DNA from: an uncultured Bacilli bacterium
GTDB lineage: Bacteria > Bacillota_I > Bacilli_A > RF39 > UBA660
Direction of reading: 5' to 3'
Assembly: GCA_944355255.1 (NCBI GenBank)
Contig: CALVQD010000021.1
Coordinates: 1-48,096 of the forward strand
DNA: 48,096 nt
This document shows, piece after piece, positions 1 through 8,532 of the stretch. Under the pieces are notes generated by a model. The model was not told the DNA's origin and did not search any database. It saw only the letters and a program-made list of their open reading frames with translations. The translations under genes and the position numbers were made by a program. Within the stretch, counting starts at the first letter, position 1, and the number at the start of each line of letters is the position of its first letter.

Positions 1-150
1 CTTGACAGAGATAAAAGTGATACAATTTAAAACCAAATAAAGTTCAGTTTTATTTGTTATCAACATTAGATCATATTTAAAATTGCATTTAACTTTTCAA
101 AGTTGCGTTTACTTTTTCATCTCAGCATTACATAAAAATTAGACAAAATA

Positions 151-180
151 TTGCAAAAAAAGACACGATTGTGATATAGT
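151..180 (+). promoter_or_regulatory. sigma-A-type promoter of ezrA
   Basis: TTGCAA at 151-156 and TATAGT at 175-180 are separated by 18 bases, about 20 bases before the ezrA start. The first 150 bases hold no gene that I can recognise. Confidence 0.5.
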
Positions 181-201
181 TATACTAACGAGGTGGTACA
201 A

Positions 202-1920
202 GTGAATAGTCTTACTTTAATGATTTTGACAATATATGTAATAACTATTATACTTGTTGTTTTCGTACTGAATTTCATTCAAAATAAGAAAAACAAAAAG
301 TTTAAACACCAATTAGAATTGTTAGAAATAGAAAAAAATGAGATCGATTCAACACCAATTGCTCCAGAACTATCAAAAGTAGAAACTTTTTTAAAAAATG
401 AAAGTGTTGAAGCGATGTATGAAAAATGGAAAGAACGTTTAGATGATATTAAGAAACATCAAATTCCTAAAATTACGGACATGCTATTAGAAGCTGATTA
501 TTCACTTTCTAAAATGGATTATAAAAGTACACTTTATAAAATTGCAAAGTTAGAGATGGAGTTATATAAAGTAAAAGCCAATTCTGAGTTCTTATTAGGA
601 GAGATTCGCTCTATTACGACAAGTGAAGAAAAAAATCGTGGTATTATCACAAAATTAAAGACAAAATATCGTGAATTATATGAAAAATTTGTCGCAACGC
701 GTAGTGAATTTGGAGAAGCAGAAGCCGTTGTACAAAATCAATTTGCGACGATTGCTAAAATGTTTGAAAAATTTGAATTAGTGATGGATAAAAATCAATA
801 TACGGAAGTAACACAGGTTATGAAAGTAATTGATAATTCTTTAAAGCATATGGAAATTGTAGTGGAAGAAGTACCTAGTATTGAATTACTTGCAACGAGT
901 ATTTTGCCAAAGAAGATGGCAGAATCTATGGAGATATATAAGAATATGGTAAGTATGGGATATCCACTTGATTATTTAAATGTAGAATACAATATCGAAG
1001 AAGCCAATAAAAAAATTGCAGATATTAGAAAACGTGTTCAAAAATTAAACTTAGAGGATAGTCTATTTGAATTAAAAATTTTATTAGAGTATTTTGAACA
1101 ATTATATCAAGATTTCGAAAAAGAAAAACAAGAGCGTAGTATTTTTGAAAATGCAAGTAATACTTTCAAAAATAAATTAAACCGTATGAATCGTTTGGTA
1201 GAAGATATTTTCGCAAAGTTTGATGATATTAAAAGCACATATCATTTATCGAATGATGATATCATGGTACTAAATGAAGTAAGAGAAAAATTAGGTGTTT
1301 TGAATCATGATTTTGAAGTATTTCAAGAACATACTGGAAATCATACATTTGCTTATTCAAAGTTAACACATGAAGTAGAATTGTTGACTAATCGTTTGGT
1401 CGCACTACAAGAACGTTTAGATGAAACACTAGAAGTAATTGGTGGCATGAAAGCAGATGAAGTGAGAGCACGTGAACAATTAGATGAAGTTAGAAGTATT
1501 TTAAAGGAATCAAAATTAAAAATTCGCGATTATAATTTACCAGTGATTCCAAATACGTATTTTGTAGAATTGAAAGAAGCAGGAGCTGCTATTAAAGAAA
1601 TTGTAAAAGAATTAGATAAAAAGCCAATTACCATTACTACATTAAATACGAGAGTAGATACGGCACGCGATCTAGTTTTAAAACTATATATGACAACCAA
1701 AGAATTATTAAAAACAGCTATGTTTGCAGAAATGGCAATTGTCTATGGAAATCGCTATCGTAGTTCAGTAGAAGGCTTGGATAAGAAGTTAACATATTCA
1801 GAAGTTCTATTTTATAAGGGAGAATACCATAAATCATTAGAATTAACAATTAACTGTTTGAACCGTGTAGAGCCAGGAATTTACGATAAGTTATTAAAAC
1901 TATATGGAGATGAGAAGTAG
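202..1920 (+). CDS. ezrA: Septation ring formation regulator EzrA
   Basis: EzrA is a membrane-anchored negative regulator of FtsZ ring assembly and a divisome scaffold in Bacillota. The 572-residue product has one N-terminal membrane segment (about residues 4-27), then almost unbroken Lys/Glu-rich heptad-like helix, the spectrin-like architecture of the family and its usual length. The start is taken as GTG at 202 because the AGGTGG ribosome site at 191-196 overlaps the alternative GTG at 193. A terminator hairpin begins inside the last codons, so the gene is probably monocistronic. Assignment rests on topology and coiled-coil composition together with length; no catalytic motif exists to check. 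Confidence 0.88.
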   Translation: MNSLTLMILTIYVITIILVVFVLNFIQNKKNKKFKHQLELLEIEKNEIDSTPIAPELSKVETFLKNESVEAMYEKWKERLDDIKKHQIPKITDMLLEADYSLSKMDYKSTLYKIAKLEMELYKVKANSEFLLGEIRSITTSEEKNRGIITKLKTKYRELYEKFVATRSEFGEAEAVVQNQFATIAKMFEKFELVMDKNQYTEVTQVMKVIDNSLKHMEIVVEEVPSIELLATSILPKKMAESMEIYKNMVSMGYPLDYLNVEYNIEEANKKIADIRKRVQKLNLEDSLFELKILLEYFEQLYQDFEKEKQERSIFENASNTFKNKLNRMNRLVEDIFAKFDDIKSTYHLSNDDIMVLNEVREKLGVLNHDFEVFQEHTGNHTFAYSKLTHEVELLTNRLVALQERLDETLEVIGGMKADEVRAREQLDEVRSILKESKLKIRDYNLPVIPNTYFVELKEAGAAIKEIVKELDKKPITITTLNTRVDTARDLVLKLYMTTKELLKTAMFAEMAIVYGNRYRSSVEGLDKKLTYSEVLFYKGEYHKSLELTINCLNRVEPGIYDKLLKLYGDEK

Positions 1921-1940
1921 TGAAAACGCTACTTTTTTTA
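1915..1940 (+). terminator. Intrinsic terminator after ezrA
   Basis: An 8-bp stem (1915-1922 with 1927-1934, one G-T pair) closes an AAAA loop and runs into seven T. The ezrA stop codon lies in the left arm. Confidence 0.8.
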
Positions 1941-1960
1941 AAAGAATAGAGGGATATATT

Positions 1961-2173
1961 ATGAATGATTCATATGATAAAACAATAGAAGAAGCATCTG
2001 ATAGAAATATATTAAATGATATTGAAACACCAGAAAATAAATTGTTATTAGAAACATTAGAACAATTAGAAGAAAAAGACTATTTAGAACGTTTTGTGGA
2101 AGAAACTGATTATGATAATTTTCAAAACAAATGCGATCATTATGTTGACAGTGATTTCGGTGATAGGAAGTAA
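1961..2173 (+). CDS. Small acidic hypothetical protein, 70 aa
   Basis: I do not recognise this protein. It is highly acidic (many Glu and Asp), predicted helical, has two Cys, and has no signal peptide or membrane segment. ATG at 1961 is chosen because AGAGGGA lies 6-8 bases upstream. The longer reading frame would start inside ezrA and run through its terminator. It sits alone between two hairpin terminators, so it would need its own promoter or read-through. The ribosome site and the downstream terminator support a real gene; its function is unknown. Confidence 0.55.
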   Translation: MNDSYDKTIEEASDRNILNDIETPENKLLLETLEQLEEKDYLERFVEETDYDNFQNKCDHYVDSDFGDRK

Positions 2174-2190
2174 TGTACTTCCTATTTCTT
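2163..2190 (+). terminator. Intrinsic terminator after the small acidic ORF
   Basis: A perfect 10-bp inverted repeat (2163-2172 with 2176-2185) with a 3-base loop is followed by a T-rich stretch. The stop codon of the upstream ORF lies in the stem. Confidence 0.75.
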
Positions 2191-2226
2191 ATCAATTCCG
2201 GTATACTATAAAGTAGGTGATTCTAA

Positions 2227-3099
2227 GTGTCAAAGAAAAGAAAAGTTGATACAAAACGACTATCACGTGTTGAACGTATGAAAAAGAAAAAGAGAAAAAA
2301 GATGTTATCTATGGGAATTTTCTGTCTTTCTGTAGTTGTTTTTTCTGTTTCTATATTTTTGCTATGGAATTGGTTTCAAGATAATCAAAAAATTGATAAA
2401 TTAGCAAAAGAAACTTCAGAAACAGTCGAAAAGAAAGAGAAGGAAGATAATCAGAATACAGAATTAATTAATCCTCCTGAAGCAAGTTTAAAAGACGATT
2501 ACTGGGATTATATTAAAATGAATTTATTAGAAGTAGATTTTAATGAATTATTGAGTAAAAATTCTGATACAGTTGGTTGGATTGAAGTAAAAGGAACAAA
2601 TATCAATTATCCAATTGTACAGACAACAAATAACGAATACTATTTAAATCATGCGTTTGATAAAACAAAGAATGATGCAGGATGGGTATTTATGGATTAC
2701 CGTAATGATGCTAAAAATTTTGATCAAAATACGATTATTTATGCTCATAGTCGTTATAATCAAACAATGTTTGGAAGTCTGAAAAATATTTTATCTAGTT
2801 CTTGGTATAACAACAAAAATAATCATATTATACGTATGTCAACACCAACAGAAAATACGATGTGGCAAGTGTTTAGTGTTTACACAATTGCTGCTGAAAG
2901 TTATTATATTACACCTAGTTTTTCTGATACAAATAGTTATCAAACCTTTTTAAGTACGTTGAAAGGTAGAAGTGAAGTAGAGTTTTCTGCAAATTTAAAT
3001 GTAAATGATAAAATTTTAACACTTTCTACATGTCAAGATAATTTTGGACATCGCGTTGTAATGCATGCGAAATTAATCAAAAGAGAGGTAAGAACTTGA
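2227..3099 (+). CDS. srtB: Class B sortase
   Basis: A membrane-anchored transpeptidase that cleaves an NPxT-type sorting signal and joins the surface protein to the cell wall. The 290 residues show a basic N-terminus, one membrane segment (about 27-50), a charged linker and the sortase domain from about 90. The catalytic triad is visible: His174 (in YAHSR), Cys269 (in TLSTC) and Arg276. The stretch GTNINYPIVQ and the long insertion before Cys are typical of class B. The start is GTG at 2227 after AGGTG at 2214-2218. The next gene encodes a protein with an NPETS sorting signal, the likely substrate. Confidence 0.9.
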   Translation: MSKKRKVDTKRLSRVERMKKKKRKKMLSMGIFCLSVVVFSVSIFLLWNWFQDNQKIDKLAKETSETVEKKEKEDNQNTELINPPEASLKDDYWDYIKMNLLEVDFNELLSKNSDTVGWIEVKGTNINYPIVQTTNNEYYLNHAFDKTKNDAGWVFMDYRNDAKNFDQNTIIYAHSRYNQTMFGSLKNILSSSWYNNKNNHIIRMSTPTENTMWQVFSVYTIAAESYYITPSFSDTNSYQTFLSTLKGRSEVEFSANLNVNDKILTLSTCQDNFGHRVVMHAKLIKREVRT

Positions 3100-3199
3100 C
3101 AGTTAATGAGAAAATATGATTAACTTTTTCCAAAACCTCTAGTATGCTTAAAGTAGGTAAACAATAGGGTTTATCTTGGAAAGGTAAAGGAGGAAAAAA

Positions 3200-4153
3200 A
3201 TGGGAAAGATGAAGTATATTGTATCATTTTGTGCTGTAGGATTATGTGCATTACTTCCAATGGTACATGCAGATGCCAAAGAAGTAAAAGTAAGTGATGG
3301 AGCTGCTTTACAAAATGCCATTGCAACTGCAGAAAATGGAGACGTGATTACACTAGAACAAAGTATTACATTGGATGGTAAAGTAGAACTTACAAGTGGT
3401 GTAGAAGTTACAATTGATGGTGCAAACCATACAATTACTGGTAATCGTGCTGCTACAGGTAGTGTAACAGATAACATTACTTTAATTACTGCATCATTAA
3501 ATGGTTCTAAAATCAAATTAAAAAATGTTACTTTAAAAGATAGTCCAAAATATGGTGTACAAGCTTATAATGGTGGATATGTTAGTCTTCAAAATGTAAC
3601 AATTGACAATTGTAAATATGGAGCTGTATTAGTAAATGGTGGAACAGTAGAAGTTATTTCATTAAACTTAGGTTACAATGGTGAAAATTCAAATAATGGA
3701 ATTGAACTTTCTAAATCAAAAAATATCGTAAGTTCACCAAATCAACCAACAGTAGTAATGAATGGAACTTTAACTTCTACAGAAACTGAAAATGTAATTC
3801 GTTTCGCAGAAGATGAAAATGATGCTACAACAGAAGTTGTTATTGAAAATGCTGAAACTACTACAGATAAAGTATTTGTAAATGATAGCAAACTTGTTGT
3901 AACAGATAATGCTGGAGAAGTAAAATACGAAAGTAATGAAGCTCCTGACATTACTGTAGATGGTGATGAATATGTTGAACCATCAGAACCAACTACACCT
4001 ACAACTCCAGAAGAAACACCATCAACAGGTGATACAACTGAAGAAGTAACAAACCCAGAAACTTCTGATTCTGTATTATTAATTGTTGCTGGATTAATTA
4101 TTTCTGCAGCTGCAGGAACATTTGCTATGAAACAATTAAAAAATCATGCTTAA
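3200..4153 (+). CDS. NPETS-anchored surface protein with beta-helix-like repeats
   Basis: A secreted, wall-anchored protein of 317 residues. A signal peptide (about 1-25, ending near VHADA) is followed by a region resembling a right-handed parallel beta-helix with repeated V-x-I-x-N/D-x turns (about 30-240), then a Thr/Pro/Glu-rich spacer. The C-terminus is a sorting signal: NPETS at 285-289, a hydrophobic segment to about 310, and a short tail with two Lys. NPETS resembles the NPQTN motif of sortase B, and the gene directly follows a class B sortase. A strong AAAGGAGG ribosome site precedes ATG 3200. The ligand or polysaccharide target is unknown; no catalytic residues are claimed. Confidence 0.8.
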   Translation: MGKMKYIVSFCAVGLCALLPMVHADAKEVKVSDGAALQNAIATAENGDVITLEQSITLDGKVELTSGVEVTIDGANHTITGNRAATGSVTDNITLITASLNGSKIKLKNVTLKDSPKYGVQAYNGGYVSLQNVTIDNCKYGAVLVNGGTVEVISLNLGYNGENSNNGIELSKSKNIVSSPNQPTVVMNGTLTSTETENVIRFAEDENDATTEVVIENAETTTDKVFVNDSKLVVTDNAGEVKYESNEAPDITVDGDEYVEPSEPTTPTTPEETPSTGDTTEEVTNPETSDSVLLIVAGLIISAAAGTFAMKQLKNHA

Positions 4154-4156
4154 TTG

Positions 4157-4184
4157 AAAGACAAGGTTGAAACCTTGTCTTTTT
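4157..4184 (+). terminator. Intrinsic terminator after the surface protein gene
   Basis: A 12-bp perfect stem (4157-4168 with 4171-4182) is followed by a T run. Confidence 0.85.
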
Positions 4185-4196
4185 GTTTGCTATAAT
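4167..4196 (+). promoter_or_regulatory. sigma-A-type promoter of thiI
   Basis: TTGAAA (4167-4172), an 18-base spacer and TATAAT (4191-4196). The -35 box lies inside the preceding terminator stem. Confidence 0.6.
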
Positions 4197-4215
4197 ATAC
4201 GTCGGAGGAAGAACT

Positions 4216-5397
4216 ATGGAGAAATTAATATTAATTAAGTATGGAGAACTTACTACAAAAAAAGGAAATCGAAATTTGTTTATTAAAATTTTGACGAAAA
4301 ATATAGAAGAGATGTTACAAAATTACGATGTCAATATTATAAAAAATAGAGTACGTATGTTTATTGAAGTAAAAGATCAAAAATTTGATGAAGTCGTAAA
4401 ACAGCTTCAAAAAGTATTTGGATTACATAGTATAGTCATTTGTGAAAAAGTAAATACTAAAGATATAGAAGAATTAAAAAAGATTGCTTTTAAAATGTTA
4501 GAACAAGGAACATTTGATACATTTAAAGTAGTAACAGATCGTGCTGATAAAACTTATCCAATTAAGAGTATGGAAGTCAGTAGACAAGTTGGTGGTTATT
4601 TATTAAAGTATTTACAAAATAAAAAAGTAGATATCCATCATCCACAACTTACACTACATATTGAAATTAGAACAGATGGTACGTATTTTTATACAAAAGA
4701 AGTAGAAGGCATTGGTGGTTATCCAGTTGGTATTCAAGGAAAAGGAATGCTTATGCTAAGTGGGGGAATCGATAGTCCAGTAGCTGGATATCTTGCTTTA
4801 AAGCGTGGTGTTCAAATCGAATGTATTTATTTTGATTCACCACCTCATACAAGTATAGAGGCAAAAAATAAAGTTCTAACATTAGCTTCTATTTTAAATG
4901 AATATTCAGGTCATATTAAAGTACATGTTATTCCATTTACAAAATTACAGGAAGCAATCTTTAAAAATTGTGATCCTACTTATATGATAACCATTATGCG
5001 TAGAATGATGTATCGTATTACAGAACGACTTGCCAAAAAAAGAAATTGTAAAATCATCGTTAATGGTGAAAGCATTGGCCAAGTAGCAAGTCAAACATTA
5101 ACGAGTATGAATGTTATTAACGAAGTAACAAACATGCCTGTAATACGTCCTGTTGCATGTATGGATAAATTAGAAATCATTCGTATGAGTGAAAAAATTG
5201 GTACTTATGAAACAAGTATTTTACCATTTGAGGATTGTTGTACTATCTTTGTACCAAAACATCCAGTCATTCATCCAGATTTAAAAAAAGCAAGAGAAAT
5301 GGAAACTACGTTTGATTATGAGTCATTGATTCAAGAATGTTTAAAAAATGTCGTAACAATTTCCAACTTTGAAGAAGAAACAAGTGATCTATTATAA
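4216..5397 (+). CDS. thiI: tRNA 4-thiouridine synthase ThiI
   Basis: ThiI adenylates U8 of tRNA and transfers sulfur to make 4-thiouridine; in some bacteria it also feeds thiazole synthesis. The 393-residue protein has an N-terminal ferredoxin-like and THUMP region (about 1-165) and a PP-loop ATPase with SGGIDS at 182-187. The DCC-x-x-F-x-P segment near the end matches the C-terminal part of the family. There is no rhodanese domain, as in other Bacillota forms. ATG at 4216 follows GGAGG at 4204-4208. No cysteine desulfurase gene is adjacent. Confidence 0.93.
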   Translation: MEKLILIKYGELTTKKGNRNLFIKILTKNIEEMLQNYDVNIIKNRVRMFIEVKDQKFDEVVKQLQKVFGLHSIVICEKVNTKDIEELKKIAFKMLEQGTFDTFKVVTDRADKTYPIKSMEVSRQVGGYLLKYLQNKKVDIHHPQLTLHIEIRTDGTYFYTKEVEGIGGYPVGIQGKGMLMLSGGIDSPVAGYLALKRGVQIECIYFDSPPHTSIEAKNKVLTLASILNEYSGHIKVHVIPFTKLQEAIFKNCDPTYMITIMRRMMYRITERLAKKRNCKIIVNGESIGQVASQTLTSMNVINEVTNMPVIRPVACMDKLEIIRMSEKIGTYETSILPFEDCCTIFVPKHPVIHPDLKKAREMETTFDYESLIQECLKNVVTISNFEEETSDLL

Positions 5398-5421
5398 CCC
5401 AAAAATTACCATAACATTTTT

Positions 5422-5451
5422 TGTATGAAACCTCAAAATGTACACATTCTA
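5422..5451 (+). promoter_or_regulatory. Candidate sigma-G/sigma-F promoter of the SASP gene
   Basis: TGTATG (5422-5427), 17 bases, then CATTCTA (5445-5451) resembles the forespore sigma-factor consensus (TGhATA and CATnnTA). No good sigma-A promoter is seen. This fits forespore-specific SASP expression. Confidence 0.5.
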
Positions 5452-5476
5452 TTAGTGTACAGGAGGTGAAACTGAT

Positions 5477-5689
5477 ATGAAAAACAGTACAACAAGTAAA
5501 TTAGTTGTTCCTGGAGCTAAACAAGCAATTGAACAAATGAAATACGAAATTGCTAACGAATTAGGTGTTAATTTAGGTCCAGATGCTACTTCACGTGCTA
5601 ATGGTTCAGTTGGTGGAGAAATCACTAAGAGATTAGTACAAATGGGTGAACAACACCTAGGAAGTACATCTACTTACCAAGGAAAATAG
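5477..5689 (+). CDS. Alpha/beta-type small acid-soluble spore protein
   Basis: A 70-residue spore DNA-binding protein that coats DNA in the dormant spore, switching it to an A-like form and protecting it from UV and heat. [10 protein letters not shown] (22-31) matches the segment containing the cleavage site of the germination protease GPR, and the C-terminal [14 protein letters not shown] matches the second conserved DNA-contacting helix. The ribosome site AGGAGGTGA precedes ATG 5477, and a hairpin terminator follows. It is direct evidence that the organism makes spores. Confidence 0.95.
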   Translation: MKNSTTSKLVVPGAKQAIEQMKYEIANELGVNLGPDATSRANGSVGGEITKRLVQMGEQHLGSTSTYQGK

Positions 5690-5699
5690 TTTTTAAAAG

Positions 5700-5720
5700 C
5701 GCACCATAGGTGCGTTTTTT
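5700..5720 (+). terminator. Intrinsic terminator after the SASP gene
   Basis: CGCACC and GGTGCG arms around a 3-base loop, followed by seven T. Confidence 0.85.
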
Positions 5721-5735
5721 TAAGAGGTGAGAAAG

Positions 5736-5825
5736 ATGAAAGAGAAAATAGAAAGAGAATATCACATGGGAGTTCCATATTTTAAAAAAGTAGAGGAACA
5801 AATAGAACAAAAAAAGAAGAGTTAG
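5736..5825 (+). CDS. Very small hypothetical ORF, 29 aa
   Basis: A 29-residue, highly charged peptide with a good ribosome site (AAGAGGTGAG at 5722-5731) before ATG 5736 and a hairpin overlapping its stop. I recognise no family. It follows the SASP terminator by about 15 bases, so it may be read through with that gene. It could equally be a chance ORF. Confidence 0.35.
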   Translation: MKEKIEREYHMGVPYFKKVEEQIEQKKKS

Positions 5826-5838
5826 TCTCTTCTTTATT
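5814..5838. terminator. Bidirectional terminator between convergent genes
   Basis: AAGAAGAG (5814-5821) pairs with CTCTTCTT (5827-5834) over a 5-base loop. T-rich tracts follow on both strands, serving the small + strand ORF and the - strand membrane protein gene. Confidence 0.7.
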
Positions 5839-6130
5839 CTGTTAAATCACTTGGATTTGGATCAGCACTACATTTTACAAACTTAAAATATTGTTCTTTT
5901 GTACATAGATAATAAGTACAAGTATTATCTGGACAATCAGGAGCAGGTTCTAATTTATATCTTCCGCCTCCTAAGTCTTTTACTTTAGAAAACAATGCTT
6001 CTTTTGGATGAGAAAACAATATTTCTCTTCTAATTGCTCCACTAGGGAACCAAATCGCATAAATAAATATAATAATGATAATTGTTACAAATACAATTGG
6101 AACTTTTGATGATACTTTTCTTGGCATCAT
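5834..6130 (-). CDS. Small membrane-anchored hypothetical protein
   Basis: A 98-residue protein with one N-terminal hydrophobic segment (about 10-28) and a C-terminal domain predicted outside the membrane. That domain carries four Cys (CPDNTC, then a Cys in YYLC and one in VKC), which could form disulfides. The start ATG 6130 has AGGAGTG upstream on the minus strand. It lies downstream of clpP on the same strand with a gap of about 40 bases and may be co-transcribed. No family recognised. Confidence 0.6.
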   Translation of the reverse strand: MMPRKVSSKVPIVFVTIIIIIFIYAIWFPSGAIRREILFSHPKEALFSKVKDLGGGRYKLEPAPDCPDNTCTYYLCTKEQYFKFVKCSADPNPSDLTE

Positions 6131-6172
6131 ATATAATCACTCCTAGTATTAATATAACATAGAAATAGAAAA

Positions 6173-6739
6173 TTACAAAATTTTATCGACAATGCCATAA
6201 TCAAGTGCTTCTTTAGCACTTAAGAAGTGATCTCTTTCAGTATCTTGTTCAACTTTTTCTAGCTTTTGTCCTGTATTTTTCGCTAAAATTTTATTTAATT
6301 TATCTTTTAGTTTTAAAATTCTTTCAGCGACAATTTTAATTTCTGTAGCTTGCCCTTCAGCACCTCCTAATGGTTGATGAATCATCACTTCGCTATTGGG
6401 TAAGCAACATCTTTTTCCTTTCGTGCCACTAGAAAGTAAGAAAGCTCCCATACTTGCAGCCATACCGACACAAATTGTAGAAACGTCACTTTTAATAAAG
6501 TTCATCGTATCAAAAATTGCCATCCCTGCAGTAATACTTCCTCCTGGAGAATTAATATATAAACTAATATCATCGTGATTTAAACTATCTAAATAGAGTA
6601 GTTCTCCAACTACAATATTAGCACTGGCATCTGTTATTTCTCCACTTAAAATAATGATACGATCTTTCAATAATCTAGAATAAATATCATATGCTCTTTC
6701 TCCATTACTACTTTTTTCAATCACTGTTGGTATTAACAA
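6173..6739 (-). CDS. clpP: ATP-dependent Clp protease proteolytic subunit
   Basis: The serine peptidase chamber that works with Clp ATPases such as ClpX or ClpC to degrade proteins in the cytoplasm. The 188 residues include the catalytic Ser96 (GMAASMG), His121 (MIHQP) and Asp170 (ERD), plus the conserved YINSPGG. Length is slightly short at both ends but normal for the family. No CtsR-type heptamer repeats were recognised upstream. It is divergent from the kinase-like gene at 6856, with the promoters sharing about 115 bases. Confidence 0.96.
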   Translation of the reverse strand: MLIPTVIEKSSNGERAYDIYSRLLKDRIIILSGEITDASANIVVGELLYLDSLNHDDISLYINSPGGSITAGMAIFDTMNFIKSDVSTICVGMAASMGAFLLSSGTKGKRCCLPNSEVMIHQPLGGAEGQATEIKIVAERILKLKDKLNKILAKNTGQKLEKVEQDTERDHFLSAKEALDYGIVDKIL

Positions 6740-6797
6740 AATATCACCCTCTCATTTATATATAGTTCAAAATAAATAAACTTATACACAGAATAGT

Positions 6798-6826
6798 GTG
6801 ACAAAATGTATGTTTTTTGATAAAAT
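6798..6826 (+). promoter_or_regulatory. sigma-A-type promoter before the uridine-kinase-like gene
   Basis: GTGACA (6798-6803), 17 bases, TAAAAT (6821-6826), about 30 bases before the start codon. Confidence 0.5.
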
Positions 6827-6855
6827 GATTATGAATAGAATATGAGGGAAAAATT

Positions 6856-8532
6856 ATGAGAATGATAAAAGTGAATTATAGAAATATTGAAACCAAAGAA
6901 TTTTTAGAAGATTCATCACTTTTGGAAATAAGTGATAGTTTTAAGAAGTACTATAATTATCCTATCTTAGTTGCAAAGGTGGATAATGATATCATGCCTC
7001 TTTCTGAAAAAATAACAAAGAAGTGTGATATTGACTTTTATGATCGTTCGAGTGATGTTGGAAATGAAATATATGGTCGTAGTTTACAATTTGTTCTTAT
7101 TTTAGCTGTGAAACGATTGTTTGGACGTGATGCAGATATTGTAGTGGAACATTCTATTGATAAAGGTGTTTACTGTGAATTACATGGTGCTTCCCTAGAT
7201 AAACCAATTGTTAGAAAACTTGCATCTGAAATGAAGAAAATTGTGGATGAGAATTTGATTTTTACGAAAGTAAGTGTATCGCGCATCGATGCAATTAAGT
7301 ATTTTAAAGCAAAAAAGAAAATGGATAAAGTACATGTCTTAAAATATATCAGTAATACTTATATTAACTTGTATCGATTAGATGATCTATACGATTATTT
7401 CTATGGTGATCTAGTATATAATACCCAAGTATTAGATGATTTTAAACTAACGTATATCAAAGGAAATGGGTTTGTATTAAGCTATCCAGATGTTTATAAT
7501 CCAGAATGTACACTAGACTATAAACATCATCCAAAATTATTTGATGCTTTCCTAGACTATACCAATTGGGGTAGAACATTAGGAATTAATAATGCCGCAG
7601 ATTTGAACGAACAAGTTTCAACTGGTCGTTATGGTGATCTAATTCGTGTTGCCGAAGCATATTACGATGGACAATTATCTAATATTGCTGAAGAAATATA
7701 CAACAAGAAAAATAATATTCGTTTAATCTTACTTGCTGGACCATCTTCAAGTGGTAAGACAACAACAAGTAAAAAATTACAGATATATTTACAAAGTAAA
7801 GGAATTAAAACTCACCAAATATCGATTGATGATTATTACTTAAACCGTGATAAAACACCATTAGATAAAGATGGAAATCCTGATTTTGAAAGTATTCGTG
7901 CCGTTGATTTAGAACTGTTCAATAAACATCTGATGAAATTATTAGAAGGAGAAAAAGTATTACTTCCGGAATTTAATTTTATCACTGGAAAAAGAGAATT
8001 TAAAAAGAAATGGTTACAACTAGGAGAAGACGATATGATTGTGATAGAAGGATTACATGCCTTAAATGATGAACTTACTATGAGTATTGAAAGAAAGCGT
8101 AAATATCGTATTTATATGAGTCCATTAACACAATTAAATATCGATAATCATAATCGTATTCATACGAGTGATACCAGAAAATTAAGAAGAATCATTCGCG
8201 ATAATAAATACCGTGGTTACTCGGCAGCAGATACACTAGCTATGTGGCCAAAAATTCGTGCTGGAGAAGAAAAAAATATTTTTCCATATCAAGAAGATGT
8301 AGATAAAATAATTAATTCTGCACTCCTTTATGAACTCGGTGTATTAAAAACATATGCAGAGCCACTTCTATTTAGTGTGAAAGAAAGCGATCCAATTTAT
8401 CCCGAAGCGTTGCGTTTAATTAACTTCTTAAGAAACTTTTTACCAATTCCTTCAGAGGAAGTACCAAAAGACAGTGTACTTCGTGAATTTATAGGAAATA
8501 GTTGTTTTGGGGAAAATAATCATTTGTCATGA
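6856..8532 (+). CDS. TGS-domain nucleoside (uridine) kinase family protein
   Basis: A cytoplasmic 558-residue protein. The N-terminal part (about 1-200) resembles the TGS and second additional domains of threonyl-tRNA synthetase. The C-terminal half is a uridine-kinase-like P-loop NTPase with GPSSSGKTT at 295-303 and the downstream IDDYY and EGLHALN segments. This fusion is known in many Bacillota and usually annotated as nucleoside kinase; the natural substrate is not certain. ATG 6856 follows GAGGGA. Its stop overlaps the next start (ATGA), so it is translationally coupled to the truncated GAPDH-like gene. Confidence 0.85.
   Translation: MRMIKVNYRNIETKEFLEDSSLLEISDSFKKYYNYPILVAKVDNDIMPLSEKITKKCDIDFYDRSSDVGNEIYGRSLQFVLILAVKRLFGRDADIVVEHSIDKGVYCELHGASLDKPIVRKLASEMKKIVDENLIFTKVSVSRIDAIKYFKAKKKMDKVHVLKYISNTYINLYRLDDLYDYFYGDLVYNTQVLDDFKLTYIKGNGFVLSYPDVYNPECTLDYKHHPKLFDAFLDYTNWGRTLGINNAADLNEQVSTGRYGDLIRVAEAYYDGQLSNIAEEIYNKKNNIRLILLAGPSSSGKTTTSKKLQIYLQSKGIKTHQISIDDYYLNRDKTPLDKDGNPDFESIRAVDLELFNKHLMKLLEGEKVLLPEFNFITGKREFKKKWLQLGEDDMIVIEGLHALNDELTMSIERKRKYRIYMSPLTQLNIDNHNRIHTSDTRKLRRIIRDNKYRGYSAADTLAMWPKIRAGEEKNIFPYQEDVDKIINSALLYELGVLKTYAEPLLFSVKESDPIYPEALRLINFLRNFLPIPSEEVPKDSVLREFIGNSCFGENNHLS

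Noticed and set aside
2-26. TTGACA followed by TACAAT at the window start
   Set aside because: The spacer is only 13 bases, and no gene start follows within a normal distance. A similar 13-base pair at 3096-3120 and an 11-base pair at 44073-44095 were rejected for the same reason.
3148-3516. Minus-strand frame opposite the surface protein gene
   Set aside because: It is an antisense shadow of a repeat-rich coding region with no ribosome site; other long antisense frames opposite gap, dusB, der and the PBP gene were dropped for the same reason.
4016-4035. TPSTGD in the surface protein as an LPxTG-like sorting motif
   Set aside because: It is not followed by a hydrophobic segment; the NPETS motif further on is.
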